The notes under the pieces are model-generated. The model searched no databases, was not told the origin of the DNA, and saw only the letters and a program-made list of their open reading frames with translations. Positions 39,297 through 46,727 of a stretch of DNA of 64,000 bases are shown in pieces. Positions within the stretch are counted from its first letter, which is position 1. Each line of letters begins with the position of its first letter. The stretch comes from Streptomyces vietnamensis (lineage in GTDB: Bacteria > Actinomycetota > Actinomycetes > Streptomycetales > Streptomycetaceae), in the NCBI RefSeq assembly GCF_000830005.1, contig NZ_CP010407.1, forward strand, positions 8,568,001-8,632,000, in the 5' to 3' direction. A program made the translations under genes and the position numbers.

Positions 39297-40897
39297 ACCG
39301 CACCCTCGCCTGCAGCGTCGTCGGCGCCGCCGTCGTCGCCCTCGACGGCACCGTCCTGACCGTCGCCCAGCCCGCCCTCCAGCGCGACCTGCACGCCCAG
39401 GTCGACCAGGTGCAGTGGACCAGCACCGGCTACCTCGTCGCCGTCGCGAGCCTCCTCGTCCTCGCGGGCCGCCTCGGCGACCGGTACGGCCACCGTCGGG
39501 TGTTCGCCGCCGGCGCGCTCGGCTTCGCCGCGGCCTCCACCGGGATCGCCCTGGCCCCCGGCATCGGCACCGTGATCGCGCTGCGCGTGCTCCAGGGCGT
39601 GTGCGGGGCGCTCCTCCAGCCCGCCACCCTCGGCATGCTGCGCACCGCCTACCCGCCGGAGCGCCTCGCGACCCCGATCGCGGTACGCACCGTCGCCATC
39701 GGCCTCGCCGCGGCGGCCGGTCCCCTCGTCGGCGGCGCCCTCGTCTCCTCGTACGGCTGGCGCGCGGTCTTCCTCCTCGGCGTACCCCCGACCCTCGCGA
39801 TCGGCCTGCTCGCCCTGACCTCGCCGGGCCACGCGGCCGTGTCGGACCGCGAGGCCTCGCCGGACCCGGCCTCCCCGGACCACTCACCGACGGGCTCTCC
39901 CGACCGTCCGGCATCGGGCCTTGCCACCGCCGCCCGCCCGCCATCCGACTTCGCCGACGGCCACCGCCCGGCGTCCGGCCTCGCCACGGCCGACGGGCCC
40001 ATGGCCGACGGGCCCGTGTCCGACCGCCCCGCCTCCGACCGCCCCGCATCCCGCCTCGCCGCGCTCGACCCGCTCGGTGCCCTCCTGCTCGCCGCCGCGC
40101 TCGGCCTGCTCGTCCACGGGCTCGTCGAGGCGTCCCGCCCCGGCGGCACCGGGGCCGCCGCCCTCGCCTGCGGCGCGGCCCTCGGCGCCGGTGCGGTCTT
40201 CGCCCGGCACGAGCGCAGGGCCGCGCATCCTCTCCTGCCCCCGGAGCTGCTCCGGAGCGTGCCGGTCGTCGCGGGGCTCGCCGTGCTCCTCGCGGCCTCG
40301 GCGGCCCTCTCCGGCTCGCTCTTCGTGGCGACGTACTTCCTCCAGGACGTCCAGGGGCTCGACCCCCTCGACTGCGCGCTGCGCGTCCTGCCCCTCGCCG
40401 CCCTCATGATCCTCGGCGCGCCCTTCTGCCCGCGGCTCCAGCGCCGCTTCGGCCCCCGGCGCACCGCCACCGCGGGAGCCGCGCTGCTCACGCTCGGGGT
40501 CCTGCTGCTCGCCCGGCTCGACGCGACGGCCGGCGCGGCCTTCGTCGGCGTCGCCTCCGCGCTCCTCGGCGCCGGATTCGTCACCCTGATGGTCACCGCG
40601 ACCTCCGTCGTCGTGCACCGCGCCCCCGAGGCCCACGCCGGGGTCGCCGGCGGCCTCCAGCAGACCGTGATGAACGTCGGACCGGCGCTCGGCGTCGCCA
40701 CCGCGACCCTGCTGCTCGCCCTCGTCCCGGACGGCGGCTTCGTACCGGCCCGGGGCGCCGCCCTCCCGGCCCTGGCGCTGATCGCCGCGCTCGCCCTCCC
40801 CGCCGCCCTCGCCCTGCCCGGCCGCGCCGACCGCCGGGGGACACGCCCGGAGCCGACGGCACCCCGGCCCGGCCGACGGCCCTGCGTACGATCATGA
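39293..40897 (+). CDS. DHA2-type MFS efflux transporter
   Basis: 534 residues, GTG start overlapping the TetR stop. 14-helix-type drug exporter: ALDGTVLTVAQPALQRDLHA (motif C region), GRLGDRYGHRRVF (motif A), and LFVATYFLQDVQGLDPLDCA in the second half. A cytoplasmic insertion between the two halves (about residues 180-255) consists of Pro/Ala/Ser/Asp repeats (DRPASGLATA and SDRPASDRPASRLA) that are not typical of the family. It probably exports a drug or pigment that also acts as the TetR ligand. Confidence 0.92.
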   Translation: MNRTLACSVVGAAVVALDGTVLTVAQPALQRDLHAQVDQVQWTSTGYLVAVASLLVLAGRLGDRYGHRRVFAAGALGFAAASTGIALAPGIGTVIALRVLQGVCGALLQPATLGMLRTAYPPERLATPIAVRTVAIGLAAAAGPLVGGALVSSYGWRAVFLLGVPPTLAIGLLALTSPGHAAVSDREASPDPASPDHSPTGSPDRPASGLATAARPPSDFADGHRPASGLATADGPMADGPVSDRPASDRPASRLAALDPLGALLLAAALGLLVHGLVEASRPGGTGAAALACGAALGAGAVFARHERRAAHPLLPPELLRSVPVVAGLAVLLAASAALSGSLFVATYFLQDVQGLDPLDCALRVLPLAALMILGAPFCPRLQRRFGPRRTATAGAALLTLGVLLLARLDATAGAAFVGVASALLGAGFVTLMVTATSVVVHRAPEAHAGVAGGLQQTVMNVGPALGVATATLLLALVPDGGFVPARGAALPALALIAALALPAALALPGRADRRGTRPEPTAPRPGRRPCVRS

Positions 40898-40898
40898 G

Positions 40899-42011
40899 AT
40901 GTCCGCAGCCGGTCACCGTAGCCCTCCCGGCACGGCGACGCGCACCCAGTTCAACCTGGGTCGCGCCCTGCCCTTCCTGGTCCTGGTCCTGACGGTCGTC
41001 GTCGATCTGCTCACCCCCGACCGGGAGCGTTTCGACCGTCTCCTCGTCGCCGCGCCCGCGCTCGCCGCCGTCACCTGGAGCGTGCGCGGGACCGTCGGCA
41101 TCGGGCTGATCGCGATGGGCGTCCGCGCGCTCCTCAGCCTCGTCAGGGGTGAGGAGCCCGTCCACGAACTCCTCACCAGCGAGTCCGTCATCGCCGCGGT
41201 GACCGCCACCGCGGCCTGGGTCAGCCGGGTCAGGACCCGCTACGAGCAGGACCTGCGGGAGGTCACCGCCGTCGCCGAGGTCGTCCAGCGGGTCGTCCTG
41301 CGCCCGCTGCCCGAACGCCTCGGACGGTTCGACCTGCATCTGCTGTACGTCGCGGCCGCGGCCAAGGCGAGGATCGGCGGCGACTTCTACGAGGCCGTCA
41401 GGATCCCCGGAGCGGTGCGCGTCATGCTCGGCGACGTCCAGGGCAAGGGCCTCGGCGCCGTCGAGACCGCCTCCGTGCTGCTCGGCTCCTTCCGCTCCGC
41501 CGTCAACGACGCCCGCGACCTCGCTGCCCTCGCGGACCGGCTCGACGAGGGCCTCGCCCGCTACGGCGCCTGGGACCCGGACTCCGACGCCGCCGAACGC
41601 TTCGCCACCGTCGTCCTGGTGGAGTTCCCCGACGGTCGTGACGTCGTACGGCTCCTCAGCTGCGGCCACCCCGCCCCGCTGCTCCAGCGCGCGACCGGCG
41701 TCGAGCCCGTGCACTTCGCCGACCCCTCGCTGCCCGTCAACCTCGCGGGCCTCGCCGAGAACCACCACCGGATCGAGGAGGTGCCGTTCGGGCCGGGGGA
41801 CCGGCTGCTGCTCTACACCGACGGCGTCAGCGAGACCCGCGACCGGGCCGGCACCTTCTACCCGCTGGAGCTGCGCCTGCGCGGCTGGGCCCGGGAACCG
41901 GCCGCGGAGCTGCCCGCGCTCCTCCACCGCGACCTCGCCGCCTACGGGGCGGACGGCCTCGACGACGACGTCGCCGCCGTCCTCGTGGTCCGCCCGCCTG
42001 ACGCGCTCTAG
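40899..42011 (+). CDS. SpoIIE-type PP2C phosphatase with N-terminal membrane domain
   Basis: 370 residues. Two or three membrane helices at the N-terminus (ALPFLVLVLTVVVDLL, LLVAAPALAAVTWSV) and a SpoIIE PP2C domain: AKARIGGDFYEAVRIPG, LGDVQGKGLGAVETASVLLG, LLSCGHPAPLL, FGPGDRLLLYTDGVSETRDR and DDDVAAVLVV, containing the metal-binding aspartates. Such Streptomyces phosphatases act in partner-switching with anti-sigma factors and STAS antagonists. The start lies one base after the MFS stop. Confidence 0.92.
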   Translation: MSAAGHRSPPGTATRTQFNLGRALPFLVLVLTVVVDLLTPDRERFDRLLVAAPALAAVTWSVRGTVGIGLIAMGVRALLSLVRGEEPVHELLTSESVIAAVTATAAWVSRVRTRYEQDLREVTAVAEVVQRVVLRPLPERLGRFDLHLLYVAAAAKARIGGDFYEAVRIPGAVRVMLGDVQGKGLGAVETASVLLGSFRSAVNDARDLAALADRLDEGLARYGAWDPDSDAAERFATVVLVEFPDGRDVVRLLSCGHPAPLLQRATGVEPVHFADPSLPVNLAGLAENHHRIEEVPFGPGDRLLLYTDGVSETRDRAGTFYPLELRLRGWAREPAAELPALLHRDLAAYGADGLDDDVAAVLVVRPPDAL

Positions 42012-42369
42012 GCCTCGTCGCGCGACGGCACCGGCCGGAACGTGCCCCCGTACACGGGCAGTTCGATCCGCTCGCCGTAGCGGGCGAGCTGGGCCCAGGG
42101 CCGGTTGATGCCGACGGAGCCGTACGTACGCACGCGCGTGACGGTGTCGAGGTCGAGGACGTCGACGAGGACCTCCTCACCGGTGCCCGCCTGCCGGCGG
42201 ACCGTCCCCTCCGGGTCGACGATGACGCCGGCGCCGACGCCGGCCGGGTCGGCGGCGTTGACGTCGACGACGTACACCTGGTCGGTCCAGGCGTTGGCCC
42301 GGGCGCAGACCAGTTCCATGCCGCGGTCGCGGGTGGTCCGGACGGCGGCGATGGCGAGGGTGCGCACGG
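42008..42369 (-). pseudogene. C-terminal fragment of a carbon-nitrogen hydrolase (nitrilase family)
   Basis: About 120 residues, with ELVCARANAWTDQVYVVDVN and GAGVIVDPEGTVRRQAGTGE and ending in a conserved-looking tail (SVGINRPWAQLARYGERIEL). These match the last third of nitrilase/amidase-family enzymes. The N-terminal two thirds with the catalytic Glu, Lys and Cys are missing. The frame continues upstream only as a shadow of the permease gene. A GTG at 42369 could start a short peptide, but no enzyme activity is possible. A deletion next to the permease 3-prime end is the simplest explanation. Confidence 0.7.
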
Positions 42370-42372
42370 GGC

Positions 42373-43866
42373 TCAGTTCTCCGTGACGGACAGGGTGGTG
42401 ACGGCCGTGCGGCCGTGCTGGAAGAAGCGGCGGTGGCGGGTGCGGACGAGCAGCATCACGACGGCTCCGAGGACGATCGAGCCGACGCCGAGGAGGAAGA
42501 CCCCGCCGACTCCGCCGAGCGACGTGGAGCCGTAGTCCGGGTCGGCCATGTCGTAGGCGCTGCGGACGAAGGCCGCCAGCATCATCAGGCCGCCGGTCGC
42601 CGGGAGGACGCCCTTGACCAGCAGGTCGCGCGGGGAGTTCCGCAGCCGGCGGCGGAAGTACCAGGCGCAGGCGAAGCCGGTGACGCCGTAGTAGAAGGCG
42701 ATCAGGAGGCCGATCGACAGGATCGCGTCGCCGAGGAAGTCGGCGGAGACGAGGGTGAGCAGGACCAGGGCGACGGCCGCCGCGGCACCGAAGAACACCG
42801 TCCCGAAGGCGGGGGTGCGGAAGCGAGGGTGCACGCGTCCGAAGGCGGCGGGGAGGGCGCCGTGCGCGCTCATCGAGAGCGTGCTCCGGGGGCTGGAGCC
42901 CGCGCAGGTCAGCAGGGCGCCCACGGCCGAGACGGCGATGGCGAGCGTGACGACCCGGCTCGCGGCGCCGCCGAGGACGGTGGGTGAGAGGAGGGTGAGG
43001 ACGTCGGCCGCGTTCTCCGCTTTGCCGAGTCCGAGACCTCCGGTGCCGGTCCCGGCGAAGGAGATCGCGGCGAACGCGGTGAAGAGGTAGGTGACGAGCA
43101 GGATCAGGGTGGAGGCGACCGCGGCCCTGCCGGGGGTGCGGTCGCTGTCGACGGTCTCCTCGTTGAAGGTGATCAGGGCGTCCCAGCCCCAGTAGATGAA
43201 GAGGCAGAGGAGCACCGCCTCGGCGAAGGAGCCGAAGTCGTCGAAGGCGAAGGGGGAGACCCAGCTCAGGGACGGGGTGGCGGCGCCGTCCCGGGCGAAG
43301 GCGGCGACGCCGAAGGCGAGCATCGCGAGGAGCTGGAGGCCGAGCATCGCGTACTGCACGTGGGCGGCGAGCTGGATGCCCCGGTAGGCGACGGTGACGA
43401 CCAGGGCGATCAGGACCACGGCGACGGCGGTCACGGCGAAGGTGCTGCCGGCGGCCGCGTCGAGTCCGAGGAAGGCGAGGGTCGCGGAGGCTCCGACCTG
43501 GGCGAGCGTGGTCATCGCGAGGACGGTCGCGACCAGGACGGTCCAGCCGCCCGCCACCCAGCCGACGGCCGGGCCGAACGCCCGCGTGTTCCACACGAAG
43601 GTCGTGCCGCAGTCCGGCATCCGCCGGTTGAGCTCCCGGAAGGCGAAGGCCGTGAGGAGGATCGGCACGAAGCCGAGGAGCAGGGCGGCGGGGGCCAGGT
43701 CGCCGACCACGAGGGTCACCAGGCCCAGGGTGACGGCGATGCTGTAGGCGGGGGCGACGGAGGCGAGCCCGAGGGCGATCGTGGCGAGGAGGCCGACGGA
43801 GTCGCCCCGCAGGCCCTTCTCGAGGGGTGGTGCGGGAGGGGGTGGGGTGTCGGATGCGCTGGTCAT
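42373..43866 (-). CDS. APC family amino acid/amine permease
   Basis: 497 residues from the ATG at 43866, about 12 membrane helices. Marks: LASVAPAYSIAVTLGLVTLV near helix 1, ELNRRMPDCGTTFVWNTRAF and GWDALITFNEETVDSDRTPG after helix 6. The relation to nitrilase-linked permeases suggests uptake of an amine or amino acid. Both flanking genes (a nitrilase-like fragment downstream, a regulator-like fragment upstream) are broken, so it may be the survivor of a small catabolic cluster. Confidence 0.93.
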   Translation of the reverse strand: MTSASDTPPPPAPPLEKGLRGDSVGLLATIALGLASVAPAYSIAVTLGLVTLVVGDLAPAALLLGFVPILLTAFAFRELNRRMPDCGTTFVWNTRAFGPAVGWVAGGWTVLVATVLAMTTLAQVGASATLAFLGLDAAAGSTFAVTAVAVVLIALVVTVAYRGIQLAAHVQYAMLGLQLLAMLAFGVAAFARDGAATPSLSWVSPFAFDDFGSFAEAVLLCLFIYWGWDALITFNEETVDSDRTPGRAAVASTLILLVTYLFTAFAAISFAGTGTGGLGLGKAENAADVLTLLSPTVLGGAASRVVTLAIAVSAVGALLTCAGSSPRSTLSMSAHGALPAAFGRVHPRFRTPAFGTVFFGAAAAVALVLLTLVSADFLGDAILSIGLLIAFYYGVTGFACAWYFRRRLRNSPRDLLVKGVLPATGGLMMLAAFVRSAYDMADPDYGSTSLGGVGGVFLLGVGSIVLGAVVMLLVRTRHRRFFQHGRTAVTTLSVTEN

Positions 43867-43882
43867 GAGGGCCTCCTGGTGA

Positions 43883-44179
43883 AAAGCGTACGGACGTCCC
43901 GTATGCGTCGAAACGGTTCTGCCGGAGCGCGAGGCCGCGGCGGAGCGGGAGACGGACGCGCGGGGTCGGCTGCGCAGCTGCATCGCCGTCGGGGTCGCGT
44001 CGGGCCCCCGGGACCGGCTGCCCCGGCTGCTGTTCGAGTACTGGCCCCGCGCCCTCCGCGAGGCCCAGGGCCACTTCACCCCGACGGGTTCGGCCCGCCT
44101 GGTCGCCGCCGACTTCGTGGCGAGGGAGGACGGCTACCGGATGGACGTCCTCGCAGGCCGCCGCTCCCCCGGGAAGTGA
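43883..44179 (+). pseudogene. C-terminal remnant of a TetR-like regulator
   Basis: An open stretch in strict high-GC3 codon style from 43883 to the TGA at 44177-44179, with no in-frame ATG, GTG or TTG near its beginning. The translated part reads as helical sequence: ETVLPEREAAAERETDARGR, DRLPRLLFEYWPRALREAQG, LVAADFVAREDGYRMDVLAG. It resembles the ligand-binding half of TetR regulators. The DNA-binding half is missing. It sits divergent to the APC permease, the normal place for its regulator. Confidence 0.5.
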
Positions 44180-44244
44180 TCACCGCCCTGTACTCCTACG
44201 CCCGCGCCGCGACGGGATGCCTTCCGGACGCGCCGTGAACCGCC

Positions 44245-45132
44245 CTACGAGGGGTGGGCGTCGTCCGAGCGGAGGGCGGTGCGGACGCCGGTGATCACCA
44301 CGGCGATCAGGGACAGCGCGACGACGGTCTCGGCCCACAGGAAGGCGAACCAGTCCAGCACGCAGCCGATGGGAGGGGAGCCGGGGGCGGTGTTGCGGAA
44401 CGCGGCGAGAGCGAACAGGGTGGCGGCCATCCAGGCGAGGGCGGGCCAGACCAGGCCCATGCCGCGGGTCGTCAGGTACCAGGCTCCGATGAGCACGGAC
44501 GCCGCCAGCGCCCACATCACCAGCATCATGAAGACCGCGAAGACGGTCAGGCTGCCCGATCGGGACACCGACAGCCCCATGACGGCCTCCTGCCGGGAGG
44601 CCGTGGAGGTCGCGGAGATCGAGAAGAGCGTGTCGTTGCTGGAGAACAGCATCCGTACCGGCACCTGCTTCCCGCCCAGCAGCGCCCAGAACTCGATGTC
44701 GGTCTCGTACGTGTCGAACGGGTAGTCGCCGATCGATCCTCCGGTGATCGCGACCCGCACGTCCCTGGTCGTGAGCCGCTCGTGCGCCTTGAACTCCAGG
44801 TCGCTGAGGGTCGCCGCGGAGGTCTGGAGGACGAGATCGGCCACCGGGGCGGTCCCGTCCTCCTCGGCGAAGGTCCCCCGCGGGGTGACCCGGACCCGCA
44901 GCGCCAGCTCCCGGGCCGCGGCGTCGACGCGCTGGACGGTGGCCTCCACGTCCACGCGGTCGGCGGCTGCGGAACCGGCCGTGTGGACCGTGTCGAGCGC
45001 CTGCCGCTCGGCGAACTGCAGCCACGACCCCACGGACACCGCCGCCACGATCAGGACCGCGATGGGGACCAGAACCGACAGGATCGACGTCCCGAAGCGG
45101 CGGGGGCGAGGTGGGTCCGAGGGTGGGGCCAT
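44245..45132 (-). CDS. DUF4436 family membrane protein
   Basis: 295 residues from the ATG at 45132 (GGAGTCACC upstream). One N-terminal helix (ILSVLVPIAVLIVAAVSVGS), a long extracellular beta domain with GGSIGDYPFDTYETDIEFWA, and three C-terminal helices (LTVFAVFMMLVMWALAASV, LVWPALAWMAATLFALAAF, LWAETVVALSLIAVV). The YPFDTY motif is typical of DUF4436. Function unknown; the shape suggests a membrane-anchored extracytoplasmic domain. Confidence 0.88.
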   Translation of the reverse strand: MAPPSDPPRPRRFGTSILSVLVPIAVLIVAAVSVGSWLQFAERQALDTVHTAGSAAADRVDVEATVQRVDAAARELALRVRVTPRGTFAEEDGTAPVADLVLQTSAATLSDLEFKAHERLTTRDVRVAITGGSIGDYPFDTYETDIEFWALLGGKQVPVRMLFSSNDTLFSISATSTASRQEAVMGLSVSRSGSLTVFAVFMMLVMWALAASVLIGAWYLTTRGMGLVWPALAWMAATLFALAAFRNTAPGSPPIGCVLDWFAFLWAETVVALSLIAVVITGVRTALRSDDAHPS

Positions 45133-45503
45133 GGTGACTCCGACGGGCTGGGAAAGGGGAACGGCCTTGTCCGGCCCGACGCCGGGAGGAGACCCCGCAC
45201 CCACGCGGCGCGGTCGGCCGGAGCCGGGCACGATCGTCGCGGGCAGCCGCGTTCTTCGAGGCGCGGGGCGGTGGCCGCAGTGCGATCCTCGTCGACCGGG
45301 CCCGCGAAGCACCGCATCCGGGCGGGTGTGTCGGCGCCGACCGGACAGCCCGGTCGTCCCGACGGGGGCGGGGCTGCCGACGTCGGCCGTGAGGACATTC
45401 CCGACGTGTCGGAGGAGCATCTATTGCTGTGAGGCCGGCACGGCGCGCCACGCCGCCGGTGGGCAGAAGACGGCGCACGTCGGTCGGCCGCGAGGAGGAG
45501 GCC
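45133..45503. other. 371-bp divergent intergenic region, no gene found
   Basis: GC-rich gap between the DUF4436 gene (minus) and the CorA gene (plus). I saw no convincing coding stretch and no recognised riboswitch. It contains scattered short inverted repeats, and a GCATCTATTGCTGTGAGG patch near 45415-45435 could be a promoter element for corA. Confidence 0.5.
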
Positions 45504-46559
45504 ATGATCGTCGACTGCGCACATTACCGGGACGGGCGCCGGCAGCACGAGGGCGCGATGCCGCTGGAGCAGGCGGCCGCGCGCTGCAGGATGGGCGGCT
45601 TCGTCTGGCTGGGCATGTTCGAGCCGGGCCCCGAGGAGCTGAGCCGGGTCCGTGAGGTCTTCGGCCTGCACGAGCTCGCCGTCGAGGACGCCCGGACGTT
45701 CCACCTGCGGCCGAAGGCCGAGCAGTACGAGGACGGCACGGAACTGATCATCCTGCGCACGGCACGCTATGACGACGAACGAGAGGAGATCGACACCGGC
45801 GAGATCAGCGTCTTCCTCGCCGAACACTTCGTGATCACCGTGCGCCAGGGCGTCGCGAGCGAGCTGCACGAAGCCCGGAGCCGGCTCGAAAGCCGCCCCG
45901 AACTGCTGAAGGCCGGCAGCACCTCCACGCTGTGGGCCATCTTCGACCAGGTGGTCGACAGCTACGCGCCGGTCGTCGAGGAGCTAGAACGCGACATCGA
46001 GCAGATCGAGGCCACCGTGTTCTCCGGGGCGGTCGCCCCGACCGAGAGGATCTACTTCCTGCGCCGCGAGGCGACGGACTTCTACCGCGCCGTGCACCCC
46101 CTGCTCGCCGTGCTCGGCCGGCGCCTGCAGCCCGGCAAGTCGCCATCCGCGCTCCTGCCGTACATCCGCGACGTCCACGACCACCTGCTGCTCGTCAACG
46201 AGGAGGTCGCCGCCCAGCGCGACCTGCTGACCACCGTCCTGGAAGCGAACATCGCGGTCATCTCCGTCGAACAGAACAAGATCAACCTTCGGCAGAGCGC
46301 CACGATGGAGCGGCTCACCATCCTCGCCAGCGTGTTCCTCCCGCTGTCCTTCGTGGTCGGCTTCTTCGGGCAGAACTTCGACTGGCTGGTCGGCCACATC
46401 AGCGGCTTCGCGGCGTTCCTCGTCCTCACCGTCTGCGGACTGCTGCTGCCGTGCCTGATGTTCTACCTCTGGCTGCGCCGCCGCCGCAGCCACCCGCCAC
46501 CCCTGATGGCCGAGGTGCCCCCCGTCGTACGGCGCCGGGCGGAGACCCCCACGGAGTGA
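45504..46559 (+). CDS. corA: CorA-type divalent metal transporter
   Basis: 351 residues from the ATG at 45504 after GAGGAGGAGGCC. A cytoplasmic N-terminal funnel domain (about 1-285, with ELAVEDARTFHLRPKAEQYE and long helices ATMERLTILASVFLPLSFVV) and two C-terminal membrane helices. The signature at the end of helix 1 is VVGFFGQNFDWL, a GQN in place of the canonical GMN selectivity motif. The protein is otherwise full length. CorA channels carry Mg2+, Co2+ or Ni2+; the GQN variant could mean different selectivity. Confidence 0.92.
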   Translation: MIVDCAHYRDGRRQHEGAMPLEQAAARCRMGGFVWLGMFEPGPEELSRVREVFGLHELAVEDARTFHLRPKAEQYEDGTELIILRTARYDDEREEIDTGEISVFLAEHFVITVRQGVASELHEARSRLESRPELLKAGSTSTLWAIFDQVVDSYAPVVEELERDIEQIEATVFSGAVAPTERIYFLRREATDFYRAVHPLLAVLGRRLQPGKSPSALLPYIRDVHDHLLLVNEEVAAQRDLLTTVLEANIAVISVEQNKINLRQSATMERLTILASVFLPLSFVVGFFGQNFDWLVGHISGFAAFLVLTVCGLLLPCLMFYLWLRRRRSHPPPLMAEVPPVVRRRAETPTE

Positions 46560-46727
46560 GGGAGGCGCCGACGAGCACCAAACATCGGCTCCGGGGCGGC
46601 TTGTGTCGTTGACGCCCGGTTGCACGTCCCGTGCGCCGTTCGTGCGCTCTGGTCGCTCCGTTCCCGGTACGTGAGGCTTGCGACGGTCCGCAGTGCGGAC
46701 AGCCAGCAGCCCAGTCGAGAGGAACGG

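Noticed and set aside
43360..44238. Plus-strand frame opposite the APC permease as a real gene
   Set aside because: It is antisense to a clear 12-helix permease; only the remnant after 43883, in a different frame, has coding-like third positions.
45133..45503. M-box magnesium riboswitch before the CorA gene
   Set aside because: I could not find the conserved M-box core or a consistent set of stems in the 371-bp gap.
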